From Mucilaginibacter geliditolerans (GTDB lineage Bacteria > Bacteroidota > Bacteroidia > Sphingobacteriales > Sphingobacteriaceae), in NCBI RefSeq assembly GCF_014200495.1, contig NZ_JACHBY010000008.1, positions 124,001-188,000 of the forward strand: a DNA stretch of 64,000 bases, read 5' to 3'. Below are positions 18,057-26,556 of this stretch, piece by piece (within the stretch, counting starts at the first letter, position 1; each line of letters begins with the position of its first letter). The notes under the pieces were generated by a model, which searched no databases, was not told the DNA's origin, and worked only from the letters and a program-made list of their open reading frames with translations. The translations under genes and the position numbers were made by a program.

Positions 18057-18449
18057 ATGGACTCAGAACAACTAGGCGTTTTAATACCAATCTTGGTTCC
18101 GATTGCAATGTTTGCAATGGTATTTGGTATAGTATACTTATACAAACGCGAAAGAATGGCGATGATAGAACGCGGAATGGACCCCCGCGCTTATAAGCCA
18201 CATCCAACACCATCGGCGCCTTATCAAACTTTAAAATGGGGCTTGTTGCTGATAGGAGCCGGTTTAGGCTTATGCCTGGCTTATACATTAGATAGAAGCG
18301 TATTCCACGATGATGATAACCCTGCAATGTATTTTGGTTTGATAGCCGTATTTGGTGGCCTGGGTCTGTTTGTCTCTTACCTGATGGAGAAAAAGAATAA
18401 CGACAAACACATTGCCAACTCCGTGACAGAAAAGAAGGACGGGGAATAA
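18057..18449 (+). CDS. DUF6249-type membrane protein
   Basis: The 130-aa protein has an N-terminal hydrophobic helix (about 8-28), then the basic, invariant-looking YLYKRERMAMIERGMDP, then two more hydrophobic helices (about 60-76 and 90-106) and a charged C-terminal tail. I recall this arrangement as DUF6249, a family without assigned function. It is divergent from an ECF sigma operon, and such proteins often neighbour sigma factors, so it may belong to the same envelope-stress module. No catalytic motif is apparent. Confidence 0.7.
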   Translation: MDSEQLGVLIPILVPIAMFAMVFGIVYLYKRERMAMIERGMDPRAYKPHPTPSAPYQTLKWGLLLIGAGLGLCLAYTLDRSVFHDDDNPAMYFGLIAVFGGLGLFVSYLMEKKNNDKHIANSVTEKKDGE

Positions 18450-18460
18450 GTTTTTTAAAG

Positions 18461-18540
18461 GCTGAAAGGTAAAAGGATAAAGGCGAAAGGTTTATTAAGG
18501 TATGATTTTACCTTTAACCTTTCGCCTTTTAGCTTTCAGC
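18461..18540. repeat. Long inverted repeat E3 (GAAAGGTAAAAGG units) between convergent genes
   Basis: The 30-base arms at 18461-18490 and 18511-18540 share GCTGAAAG, TAAAAGG and AAAGGCGAAAGG-type units, but the last units are shifted in order between arms. It can fold as a bidirectional terminator-like hairpin. Confidence 0.75.
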
Positions 18541-18544
18541 TCAA

Positions 18545-19060
18545 TTACTTAATGTAGTTCTCTTTTATCAGGTCTAAATGATACAGCTCGTGCCCGGCTG
18601 TCATATAAACCAGTGCCCGTACCGATGTTGCGTAATTACTGGCGGTACCTTTCAATAAACTTTGTTCATCAGTTAATGAACGGTACAGGAACAAGGTCGA
18701 TTCACGTACAGTTTTAAATTCAAGGGCGAGATCTTGGATACTACGGCTATCGAAAGTTGAATTTTGTACATACTGATCCTGGTCGAAACCGGGGAAATGC
18801 TGCTGCTCGCCACGCGAAAAGCAAAGAGCACGAAAAGCAAATACCCTTTCGGTATCTATCATATGGCCCAATACTTCTTTTAATTTCCACTTACCTTCGG
18901 TATAAGCGTAGTCGGCCTGTTCATCGGTCATCCTTGCAAAAAAGTTATAGGTGCTATCTTTTAGGTAATCCAGTATTTCCAGCACTGGTCCATTAGGGAC
19001 CTTATTTACATAGCCCGCAGCGTATGGTGCGTATTCACCGGGTTGTGGTTTGTTTATCAT
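18545..19060 (-). CDS. DinB-fold (YfiT/DUF664-like) putative metal-dependent protein
   Basis: This 171-aa four-helix-bundle protein of the DinB-like superfamily (unrelated to polymerase IV) has histidines positioned as in metal-binding members: GHMIDTE near residue 66, and GHELYHLDLI near residue 155 contributing a HxxxH pair. Family members include thiol-dependent transferases such as bacillithiol S-transferase, but most are uncharacterised. Its start codon lies 26 bases inside the 3' end of the upstream histidine kinase gene, so translation is likely coupled. Confidence 0.82.
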   Translation of the reverse strand: MINKPQPGEYAPYAAGYVNKVPNGPVLEILDYLKDSTYNFFARMTDEQADYAYTEGKWKLKEVLGHMIDTERVFAFRALCFSRGEQQHFPGFDQDQYVQNSTFDSRSIQDLALEFKTVRESTLFLYRSLTDEQSLLKGTASNYATSVRALVYMTAGHELYHLDLIKENYIK

Positions 19061-20261
19061 TGTTGGTTTTCTTTAATATTATTCTGAAAGTTGTGCCTTT
19101 ACCTACTTCCGAGTCGCGCACAAAAACATCGCCATTGTGGTAGTTATTTACAATCCTTTTGGTAAGCGATAAACCTAATCCCCAGCCTCGTTTACGGGTA
19201 GTATATCCCGGCTGAAAGACAGTATCAAACTTGGATCGTGGTATACCTTTGCCAGTGTCGGTAATATCTATCAGTATCTGGTTCTTTTTGGTTTTGTTCT
19301 GGCTTATCTCCACTTTAATCTTGCCTTTGCCTTCAATGGCATTCACAGCGTTTTTTAGCAGGTTCTCCAGTACCCAGTCAAACAGCGGTACATTTAAGCC
19401 AGCCATTAAATAAGGGTTGCCGGTTATTTCAAAGTTAATATTACTGCTCACCCGTACACTAAAATAATCAACAAAATCTTTGATCACGTAATATACAGAG
19501 CGATCTTCCAGCTTTGGTTTTGAGCCGATCTTAGAGAACCTGTCGGCAATAATTTCCAGGCGTTTTATGTCGTTCTCCATTTCGGCCATCAACGGATCCT
19601 TTTCGGCCTTGAATTTCTCTTTTATCAGTTCCAGCCATGCCATTAACGAAGAAATTGGCGTACCTAACTGGTGAGCGGTTTCCTTGGCGAGCCCCACCCA
19701 AACCTGGTTCTGTTCTGATTTACGTGAGGAATTAAAAGCCGTATACGCCACCAGTAAAAATATAGCGATAACCGAAAGCTGCACATAAGGGAAGATCCTG
19801 AGCTCCTGCAGTAATGCCGAGTCCTTATAATAAACCATATACCGGGTGTTCAGCATGGTTAACTCTATCGGTTCATGCTGTTTTTTCATGTAGACCAGTT
19901 CCTTTTGGAAATACTCAGGATCATATTTCGCTGCGCCTTTTACTTTGTCATTTCCAGGGATATTTATATTGGTTTTAGTAGAATCGAGCCCCCTCACATA
20001 CTTGATATTTCCCTTTTCATCAACCACAATGGCTGGCACCAGTGTACTATCGCGTACAGCAGTAACATACTGTAAAAAGTCATTATCATCAGATGAGGTC
20101 ATTTGCCGCATGCTCATAGCCCATATCTGCGCACGCGTACGCTCCGATTTGGAGATATTTTTTACCAGGTGATTTGTATAGAGTAAAGAGCCGCTGGCAA
20201 TTATTATTGCAAAGGTAACCAGTATGTATTTCCAGCGCTTTTTCTGTTGGTATGGGTTCAT
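19035..20261 (-). CDS. Membrane-bound sensor histidine kinase
   Basis: The 408-aa kinase has transmembrane helices at about 12-31 and 158-176 bounding a periplasmic sensor region with no recognised domain. The H box is AKETAHQLGTPISSL, followed by an N box (LLKNAVNAIEGKG), G1 (DTGKGIP) and G2 (GWGLGLSLTKRI). This HQLGTP subtype is common in Bacteroidota. No response regulator is adjacent, so it is an orphan kinase. It overlaps the DinB-fold gene by 26 bases. Confidence 0.92.
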   Translation of the reverse strand: MNPYQQKKRWKYILVTFAIIIASGSLLYTNHLVKNISKSERTRAQIWAMSMRQMTSSDDNDFLQYVTAVRDSTLVPAIVVDEKGNIKYVRGLDSTKTNINIPGNDKVKGAAKYDPEYFQKELVYMKKQHEPIELTMLNTRYMVYYKDSALLQELRIFPYVQLSVIAIFLLVAYTAFNSSRKSEQNQVWVGLAKETAHQLGTPISSLMAWLELIKEKFKAEKDPLMAEMENDIKRLEIIADRFSKIGSKPKLEDRSVYYVIKDFVDYFSVRVSSNINFEITGNPYLMAGLNVPLFDWVLENLLKNAVNAIEGKGKIKVEISQNKTKKNQILIDITDTGKGIPRSKFDTVFQPGYTTRKRGWGLGLSLTKRIVNNYHNGDVFVRDSEVGKGTTFRIILKKTNNDKQTTTR

Positions 20262-20270
20262 GTTTTAATT

Positions 20271-20442
20271 AGTCCGAAAGTCCGGAAGTCGGAAAAGTCC
20301 GAAAGTCTTTAAGTTGGCTAAAATACAGAATTAGTTCATAGTGCGAAAGTTTGTATCTTATAACTTGCAGTTAAAGTCTTGGTCAATTCTTCGTAAACTA
20401 ATATCAACTTTCGGACTTTCCGACTTCACCGACTTTCGGACT
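20271..20442. repeat. Long inverted repeat E4 (AGTCCGAAAGTC units)
   Basis: Arms at 20271-20307 and 20407-20442, each built of AAGTC(C/G)G units, are near-complementary around about 100 bases. They lie in the divergent histidine kinase/gltX region just upstream of the gltX promoter. Confidence 0.82.
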
Positions 20443-20456
20443 ACAAACTAATACAA

Positions 20457-20464
20457 TATCTTTG
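20457..20464 (+). promoter_or_regulatory. -7 promoter element of gltX
   Basis: TATCTTTG matches TAnnTTTG and ends seven bases before the ATG, implying a very short 5' leader. Confidence 0.5.
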
Positions 20465-20471
20465 CCCTACA

Positions 20472-21992
20472 ATGTCAGATAAAAAAGTTAGAGTTCGTTT
20501 TGCGCCAAGTCCTACAGGCGGTTTACATTTAGGTGGTGTACGCACCGTATTGTTCAATTATCTTTTCGCCAAAAAACATAAAGGCGACTTTGTTTTAAGG
20601 ATAGAAGATACCGACCAAAGCCGTTATGTTGATGGCGCCGAGGAATATATACTTGATTGTTTAAAATGGTGCGGACTGATACCGGATGAAAGCCCGGTTG
20701 TGGATGGCCACTATGCCCCATACCGCCAAAGCGAACGTAAATCATTATACCGCGAATACGCTGAAAAGCTGGTGCGCGAAGGCCATGCCTATTACGCCTT
20801 CGATACCCCTGAGGAACTGGATAAGAACCGTAAAGAGATCCCTAACTTTCAATACGGGCATTTTTACAGGGATAGCCTGCGCAATTCGCTATCATTAAAA
20901 CAACATGAGGTTGATCAATTACTTGATGCCGGCGAACCGCATGTAATCCGCATTAAAATGCCGGAGGATGAAACTATCAGCTTTAATGATATGATCCGCG
21001 GGTATGTGAGCTTTGAAACCAACCAGGTTGATGATAAGGTTTTATTAAAGGCCGACGGTATGCCAACCTACCATTTAGCTGTTGTGGTTGATGATTATTT
21101 AATGAAGATTACACACGCCTTCCGTGGTGAGGAATGGCTGCCATCTGCCCCTGTGCATTTATTGCTATGGGAGTATTTAGGCTGGAAAGCTGATATGCCG
21201 CAATGGGCGCATTTACCACTAATATTAAAACCCGATGGTCATGGTAAGCTAAGCAAACGCGACGGTGCACGTTTAGGCTTCCCGGTTTATGCCATGAACT
21301 GGTTTGATGCCAAAACAGGTGAACTTACTCCGGGCTTCAGAGAGCTTGGCTTTTTGCCTGAGGCTTTCTTAAACCTGCTGGCTATGTTGGGTTGGAACGA
21401 TGGTACCGATAATGAAATATTTACGCTGGATGAGTTGATCTCCAAATTCTCTATAGAGCGTGTAAATAAAGGTGGTGCTAAATTCGATTTTGAAAAAGCA
21501 AAATGGTTCAATGCAGAGTGGATTAAAAGGACAAGCGCTGAAAGCTTAAAGGATAAAGTTAAGGCTGTGCTAGAAGATAAAGGCGTAGATGTAAAAGATG
21601 ATAGCTACCTGTTAAAGATAATTGATGTTATTAAAGAAAGGTGTACGTTGCTGGCTGATTTTTATCAGCAGGCTGCTTACTTTTTTGAAGTGCCAAAGGA
21701 ATATGACATCAACTCCGTAAAGCCAAAATGGAGCGATACCAAAACGGATTTCTTTAATACCCTTATTGCTGTGCTGAAGAATGAAACAGCTATTGACGCA
21801 GTTGTATTTGAGCAGCAATTCAAGGCCTTGATGGAAGAAAAAGGCCTGAAAGCGGGTGATGTGATGTTACCGTTTCGTATTATGCTGGTAGGTGGAAAAT
21901 TCGGTCCGCATGTTTTTGATATCGCGGCGTTGCTGGGTAAGGATGAGACTATTAACAGGATTGAGCAAGCGTTAGCGGTATTTAACGGTTAA
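20472..21992 (+). CDS. gltX: Glutamyl-tRNA synthetase
   Basis: The 506-aa class I aminoacyl-tRNA synthetase has the HIGH-type motif in PSPTGGLHLGG at the N terminus and the KMSKS-type motif KLSKRDG after a central GluRS stretch (ADGMPTYHLAVVVDDYLM). The helical anticodon-binding domain fills the C-terminal third. It charges tRNA-Glu with glutamate. The gene stands alone with its own promoter. Discrimination between tRNA-Glu and tRNA-Gln is not readable here. Confidence 0.97.
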   Translation: MSDKKVRVRFAPSPTGGLHLGGVRTVLFNYLFAKKHKGDFVLRIEDTDQSRYVDGAEEYILDCLKWCGLIPDESPVVDGHYAPYRQSERKSLYREYAEKLVREGHAYYAFDTPEELDKNRKEIPNFQYGHFYRDSLRNSLSLKQHEVDQLLDAGEPHVIRIKMPEDETISFNDMIRGYVSFETNQVDDKVLLKADGMPTYHLAVVVDDYLMKITHAFRGEEWLPSAPVHLLLWEYLGWKADMPQWAHLPLILKPDGHGKLSKRDGARLGFPVYAMNWFDAKTGELTPGFRELGFLPEAFLNLLAMLGWNDGTDNEIFTLDELISKFSIERVNKGGAKFDFEKAKWFNAEWIKRTSAESLKDKVKAVLEDKGVDVKDDSYLLKIIDVIKERCTLLADFYQQAAYFFEVPKEYDINSVKPKWSDTKTDFFNTLIAVLKNETAIDAVVFEQQFKALMEEKGLKAGDVMLPFRIMLVGGKFGPHVFDIAALLGKDETINRIEQALAVFNG

Positions 21993-22019
21993 TACCATAT
22001 ATATATTCTACAGTATTTA

Positions 22020-22117
22020 GCGCAAGTCTTGTGTGATGGCATAAGATAGGCTGACTTGTGCTTTTGGGAAGACACAAGTCAGCTATACACGAGGCGTTTC
22101 ACCCACAAGACTTGCGC
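22020..22117. repeat. Nested double stem of CAAGTC-type arms
   Basis: The outer arms GCGCAAGTCTTGTG (22020-22033) and CACAAGACTTGCGC (22104-22117) are perfect. The inner arms GCTGACTTGTG (22050-22060) and CACAAGTCAGC (22073-22083) are also perfect. The structure lies just past the gltX stop. Confidence 0.8.
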
Positions 22118-22135
22118 CATTGGGTGTGTCTCTAC

Positions 22136-22320
22136 CACAGGTGTTCGGAAGATGGAAAAAGGAAGCATTGGCTTTGTGCGATTCCCGCCTTGGGGCGGGG
22201 AAGGGTGGGGTTTAACAGATAGTTGATGTATAAACCCCTCCCTGCCACTTCACATCCAACCGCACCCCTCCCGTGAGGAGAGAATTAAAAACAGAAATGC
22301 AATCTTCCAAACACCTATGG
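22136..22320. mobile_element. MITE-like 185-bp element with terminal inverted repeats and 9-bp flanking duplications
   Basis: The ends CACAGGTGTTCGGAAGAT (22136-22153) and the reverse complement of 22302-22319 differ at two of 18 positions. Perfect 9-bp direct repeats TGTCTCTAC flank it at 22127-22135 and 22321-22329. The interior is non-coding and contains GGGAAGGGTGGGGTTT and AAACCCCTCCC-type complementary tracts. It lies between convergent gltX and gldD. Confidence 0.65.
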
Positions 22321-22378
22321 TGTCTCTACAGAGGATAGAAGAAATCCGAAATCGAACATCCCAATTCCCAAATCAAAA

Positions 22379-22975
22379 TTACTTCCACCTGAAGCTTTTT
22401 ATCATCACATTCATATCCTTCTTCACAAAATCAAGCACCGGTTGTATCGAATCAAGCTTTGGTTCGGTGTTAAAATACAGCGCACCGCGAATGTAATTGC
22501 GGGTGCTATCCGTAAGAAAAAATTGTGCTGATGAAGCCGCATTGCCATCAATGGTGTAATAGATACCGTATACTTTGTTTCCGGGTATACGGATCAAGCC
22601 CTGATCTATCGAAGTTGCTTTAACGCTATGTTTAAATGCAAATGTGCGGGCATCTTCGGTAAGCTCATTAAATACCTTTGGCGATGTGATGCTCTCGTAG
22701 CTTAAATGCAGGGTACCCTTAAACTGCGGGAACTGCATATTCAGCAGGTATTTCATGTTAATGAGGTTCTTATCTTTTGTTTGAGGATTTTTATCCTGCT
22801 CAATTACCGCGTATTTGGGGTACATAAAGGTAAAAGGATAGGGGCCGGTAAATTGCTGGTATTCCTTTTTGGGGAAAACAATGCGGTAATATCCTCTTGG
22901 CTTTGGCGTATAATCATGATTATTGTTGCAGGCACCCAGTAATAAAGCAATAATTATTAATCCGTATATCTTCAT
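22379..22975 (-). CDS. gldD: Gliding motility lipoprotein GldD
   Basis: The start is placed at the internal ATG at 22975 because the product then begins with a lipoprotein signal (MKIYGLIIIALLLGAC) and the ATG overlaps the aroE stop as ATGA. The mature part has the GldD-type PRGYYRIVFPKKEYQQF near the N terminus and PYPFTFMYPKYA. GldD is an essential component of the Bacteroidota gliding/type IX secretion machinery, though many non-gliding species also carry it. No other gld or spr gene is in the window. The coupling to aroE is seen in related genomes as far as I recall. Confidence 0.88.
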   Translation of the reverse strand: MKIYGLIIIALLLGACNNNHDYTPKPRGYYRIVFPKKEYQQFTGPYPFTFMYPKYAVIEQDKNPQTKDKNLINMKYLLNMQFPQFKGTLHLSYESITSPKVFNELTEDARTFAFKHSVKATSIDQGLIRIPGNKVYGIYYTIDGNAASSAQFFLTDSTRNYIRGALYFNTEPKLDSIQPVLDFVKKDMNVMIKSFRWK

Positions 22976-23772
22976 GGAGTCAATTCCTTTGAATTCCATA
23001 TCTCCCATGATTTTTCTGCTTGTAGTATCAGCATTTCATAGCCATTTTTAATTGTTGCACCCTTTTCTTCACCTTTCTTTAAAAATAGTGTTTTTTCGGG
23101 ATTATAGATCAGATCGTATAACAAATGATGCTCGGTAATATCTTCATAAGGTATCGGTGGGCATTCATCCACATTTGGCGATGTGCCTAGCGGTGTGGTA
23201 TTGATGATGATCCGGTGGTTTTTTATATGATGCGGCTTCAAATCCTTAAACAAAATATTGCCCGGGTGCGGCTGACGGGTAACTACCTTATAATCGATAC
23301 CCAGGTTCTCCAATACGCATTTTACAGCTTTTGCAGCACCGCCATCGCCTAAAACAAGGGCTTCATCATTAGGGTCTTTAAGCAGCGGACGCAACGAGTG
23401 TTCAAAGCCATACACATCGGTATTAAAGCCTTCCAGCCTGAAATCGTGGCCGTTTACACCAACTTCACCCAAAAAAGCAGCCATAACCGGGCTCTCCGCA
23501 GTTATACGGATGCAGTTTACAGCGCCAACATGTCTTGCATCAGGCTGAATCCAATCCAGGTATTTTAAAACACTTATTTTATGGGGGATGGTAACATTTA
23601 ATCCGCAAATATCTGGGTGAACATCTAGCAGGTCCTGCAAATCTTTGATATGTTCAAGCGGATAAACATCATATTCTGCGCCGGTTATTTTTTCCTTTTC
23701 AAACTTATCTGCAAAGTATTTCTTTGAGAAAGAGTGTGTAAGCGGAAAACCTATGAGCCCGTATTTTTTCAT
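22972..23772 (-). CDS. aroE: Shikimate dehydrogenase
   Basis: The start at 23772 (MKKYGLIGFPLTHSFSKKYF) is chosen over an upstream ATG at 23847 because it puts the conserved shikimate-binding segment at the N terminus; the extra 25 residues would overlap repeat A4. Further motifs are NVTIPHK with the catalytic Lys, GAVNCIR, GFNTDVYGF and the NADP-loop GDGGAAKAV. The enzyme reduces 3-dehydroshikimate in aromatic amino acid synthesis. Its stop overlaps the gldD start. Confidence 0.93.
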   Translation of the reverse strand: MKKYGLIGFPLTHSFSKKYFADKFEKEKITGAEYDVYPLEHIKDLQDLLDVHPDICGLNVTIPHKISVLKYLDWIQPDARHVGAVNCIRITAESPVMAAFLGEVGVNGHDFRLEGFNTDVYGFEHSLRPLLKDPNDEALVLGDGGAAKAVKCVLENLGIDYKVVTRQPHPGNILFKDLKPHHIKNHRIIINTTPLGTSPNVDECPPIPYEDITEHHLLYDLIYNPEKTLFLKKGEEKGATIKNGYEMLILQAEKSWEIWNSKELTP

Positions 23773-23839
23773 GGTGTAATTTATATGAACAGGGGTTGGG
23801 AGTTTAGCTTTAATTATTAATCTTCTTAATGTAAAACCA

Positions 23840-23926
23840 AGCGTCATTGCGAGGAACGAAGCAATCCCCGACTAGTAGGGCGGATTTGCATATTGGGGAT
23901 TGCCACGCTATCGCTCGCAATGACGT
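23840..23926. repeat. Palindromic repeat A4, asymmetric arms
   Basis: The left arm begins AGCGTCATTGCGAGGAACG and the right arm ends GCTATCGCTCGCAATGACG. The inner GCAATCCCC / GGGGATTGC segments pair. It lies between two minus-strand genes, directly upstream of aroE. Confidence 0.88.
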
Positions 23927-23945
23927 TTGGATAAGCGGGGTGGTT

Positions 23946-24707
23946 CTACAATCCCAGAAAATGATCAAACGTATCGCTCCTGATTCCCAATCTTAAAGTT
24001 TCCAATGGTATCACATCCGCAGGGGCAATGTTGCCTAAGCTTACGTTAGCGCCTATCAGCTTAATAAACCATACCTGCTGTGCTTTTTGCGGGGCTTCCC
24101 ATATAATGGTTTCTTCTGGTATCTGGGTGAGTATTTCATCAACCAGGCCCTGCCTCACTTCTCCTGAATCGCGGTAGATACCTACGTTACCGCTTTCGCG
24201 TGCCTCGGCTATCACTTTCCATGATCCGGCTTCAATTTCGGCCTGCATCAGCTTTATCCACTTATAGGGGGCAAATATCTTTTGCACATCCTTTGAGCCA
24301 ACTTCTGATATAACTGTATGATCCTTGCTTAATTGACGGATATACTCGCACTTCTCATCATGCTCAATAGTTATGGAGCCGTCGGATACTTCCACATGCT
24401 CCATTTTATATTTCTCGAGTATGCGGCGGTAATCATCAAATTGCCCTCTAACTAAAAAGGCCTCAAATAAGGTTCCGCCAAAATATACCGGTAAGCCGGC
24501 TTCGCGGTACAGGTCTAATTTCTGCTGCAGATTGGGCGTTACAAACGAGGTAGCCCATCCCAGTTTAACAATATCGGTATGCATGCCTGCAACCTCAATA
24601 AAATCTTCGGCCTGCCGTAAACTCAGTCCTTTATCCATTACCATGGTTATGCCGCTATTGCGGGGCTTTATTGTACGTTCCGGAAGATCATTGATATGGT
24701 AATTCAT
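23946..24707 (-). CDS. Phosphosulfolactate synthase-like protein (ComA family)
   Basis: The 253-aa TIM-barrel-like protein has family stretches GITMVMDKGLSL, DIVKLGWATSFV, GLPVYFGGTLFE, VEVSDGSI and APQKAQQVWFI. The archaeal prototype, ComA, adds sulfite to phosphoenolpyruvate to make phosphosulfolactate, first in coenzyme M synthesis. Bacteroidota do not make coenzyme M, so here the product may feed sulfolactate, cysteate or sulfonolipid metabolism; that is inference. The comB and comC partners are not in the window. It probably forms a transcript with aroE-gldD, interrupted by repeat A4. Confidence 0.82.
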   Translation of the reverse strand: MNYHINDLPERTIKPRNSGITMVMDKGLSLRQAEDFIEVAGMHTDIVKLGWATSFVTPNLQQKLDLYREAGLPVYFGGTLFEAFLVRGQFDDYRRILEKYKMEHVEVSDGSITIEHDEKCEYIRQLSKDHTVISEVGSKDVQKIFAPYKWIKLMQAEIEAGSWKVIAEARESGNVGIYRDSGEVRQGLVDEILTQIPEETIIWEAPQKAQQVWFIKLIGANVSLGNIAPADVIPLETLRLGIRSDTFDHFLGL

Positions 24708-24761
24708 AAAATACTACTAGGGGTTGAATAGCATGTAGCTAAATGTGGGGGTAAAGTTCAT

Positions 24762-24800
24762 AAAAAAAACCAAAACGAGTAATATGTTTTGGTTTTTCTA
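24762..24800 (-). terminator. Hairpin terminator downstream of the TPR gene
   Basis: Perfect 12-bp arms AAAAACCAAAAC (24765-24776) and GTTTTGGTTTTT (24786-24797) surround a 9-base loop, with a T-run on the minus strand. It separates the TPR gene from the phosphosulfolactate-synthase-like gene. Confidence 0.7.
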
Positions 24801-24910
24801 ACGAAATAGTATATGATGATATTAGGGTTCTAACGAATGTAATGCAATTTTTACTTCTGTTTAACAATCAATAAATATTGGATCAACAAGTTAAATCACT
24901 AATTCAATAA

Positions 24911-26314
24911 TTATTTAGTGTACCTGTTTATAATATCCACTATCACCTTGTTTTTTTGCAGTTGCGGCAAATAATCAAACAAAATATAGTGTTTCTCCGG
25001 ATCTGACGATAATGCCAGCTCCAGGTTGTTCAAGGCTTCATTGTAATCACCTTTGGCAAACAAATAAGCTACCATACGGTAGTAAAGCTCTGCTGCCTCG
25101 GGGTTATTTTTTATGGCTTGTGACATTACCTCAATGGCATCAACCAAACGGGTTTGCTCATATAAAATTGATGAGTAATCCAGCCAGGCATCTACATCAA
25201 TAGGGTTAAGTTCAACCACTTTTTCGTAGGCCTGCTCGGCTTCGGTTATGTGGCCAAGCTTGTATTCCGCATCGGCTATTGCAAACCAATAATCGGCATT
25301 GGCAATATCAAGGTCGAGCGCTTTTTTGTAAAAGTGCAGGGCTTCAAAATAGCGTTCCTCAAAATCAAGGGTTACACCAATCCCAAACCAGGCATCAGCC
25401 AGCTTGGAATCCATTTTAACCGATTTTTTGTAGAAGGCCCTTGCATCATCCATTTGCTCCAGCTTTTCATAGCATTCGCCAATGGCGCAATAGGTATCGG
25501 CATTAGGCTGCTCATATTCAAAAGTATGGCGGTAAACTTCAATAGCCTCGGCATATTTTTCCAGGTTAACCAGCGCGTTGCCTTTGTTAAAGTAAGCCGA
25601 TGCAAAATTATCCTTAATTAATATGGCGTAATCATAAGCATCAATAGCTTTCTCAAACAGGCTAAGCTTGGTATAGGCGTTGCCCAGGTTATACCATGCG
25701 GCATAGCTATAGGGTTCGTTATCAATATATTGCTGATAAAACTGCACGCTCTCCTGCTGATTGTCCATCACATCGTAACAAAAAGCCAGCTCGTATAAAG
25801 CGTCCTGGTTTTCCATATTCTGTTTCAGGCACAATTTCAGGTAATTAATTGCTGTGTTGTAGTCGCCCATATTCTGATGAACGTAAGCAATATGCAGCAA
25901 TATCTCGTCAGTTTCCTCGGCAAGGCCAAGCGCCTTTTCATAGTTCTCCAACGCCTCATCGTAACGTTCCATACTTTCGTACAGGTTGCCACGGATGATA
26001 TAAATATCAGCATCAGAAGCCTCCAGCATGGCAGCCTTATCCAAAGCAGCAAATGCTTCGGCGGCGCGGTTGGTAACAACTAATAGCTGGGCCTGCTTAA
26101 TTAAAAATACGGCAGCAAACGGGTGCTGATTGCGCGCATACTCAGATACCTGTAAGGCTTTGGCCGGATCATTCTTTTCGATGTAGTAGTCGATAATGTT
26201 CTCAAACGCCTGGGCATCAAAAAAGTACTGGTCGTGATTGCGGATCATTTCCTCGTACCGTTCTACCGAGAACTTTGGGTCTTCGGTAAAACCAAATTCA
26301 AATTCTTCTTCCAT
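24911..26314 (-). CDS. Tetratricopeptide repeat protein
   Basis: The 467-aa protein consists of about a dozen TPR units from residue 30 to the end, for example YESMERYDEALENYEKALGL and YNLGNAYTKLSLFEKAIDAY. There is no signal peptide or membrane segment, and the N terminus is acidic (MEEEFEFGFTEDPKF), so it should be a cytoplasmic scaffold. TPR arrays bind partner proteins; the partner is unknown. It is well conserved in layout in Sphingobacteriaceae as far as I recall, but no function is established. It is a single gene with its own terminator. Confidence 0.88.
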   Translation of the reverse strand: MEEEFEFGFTEDPKFSVERYEEMIRNHDQYFFDAQAFENIIDYYIEKNDPAKALQVSEYARNQHPFAAVFLIKQAQLLVVTNRAAEAFAALDKAAMLEASDADIYIIRGNLYESMERYDEALENYEKALGLAEETDEILLHIAYVHQNMGDYNTAINYLKLCLKQNMENQDALYELAFCYDVMDNQQESVQFYQQYIDNEPYSYAAWYNLGNAYTKLSLFEKAIDAYDYAILIKDNFASAYFNKGNALVNLEKYAEAIEVYRHTFEYEQPNADTYCAIGECYEKLEQMDDARAFYKKSVKMDSKLADAWFGIGVTLDFEERYFEALHFYKKALDLDIANADYWFAIADAEYKLGHITEAEQAYEKVVELNPIDVDAWLDYSSILYEQTRLVDAIEVMSQAIKNNPEAAELYYRMVAYLFAKGDYNEALNNLELALSSDPEKHYILFDYLPQLQKNKVIVDIINRYTK

Positions 26315-26534
26315 TCAATTAGGTTTGCAGAACACGTTCCTGGTTAGCCATTTTTTGTTATTATTAATGCTTAACCGAGTTTAAATTACGATAAATAGAA
26401 CCCAAAAGGCAATTAAGTTTTCAACATTCGAACATTATTAACAGGTTTTATTCACAAGTGCCTGATAATAAATGTAAATCATTTTGCGATTTTTTGGCAA
26501 GGAGTGGGTTGATATAAATTGCCTTAAAGATTTT

Positions 26535-26542
26535 TACCTTTG
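26535..26542 (+). promoter_or_regulatory. -7 promoter element of the ALDH7 gene
   Basis: TACCTTTG matches TAnnTTTG 14 bases before the ATG. A TTG at 26509-26511 lies 23 bases upstream, slightly long for the -33 element. Confidence 0.45.
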
Positions 26543-26556
26543 ACAAAAGTACCATT

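Noticed and set aside
18545..19060. The DinB-fold gene as a second DNA polymerase IV
   Set aside because: The shared name is a coincidence; the 171-aa four-helix protein has no polymerase motif.
20271..20442. Possible CRISPR-like array in the AGTCCGAAAGTC units
   Set aside because: The units are short, contiguous, arranged as an inverted pair and lack spacers; no cas gene is nearby.
23773..23847. Upstream ATG giving a 25-residue N-terminal extension of aroE
   Set aside because: The extension lacks homology and its start lies in repeat A4; the start at 23772 leads directly into the conserved N-terminal motif.
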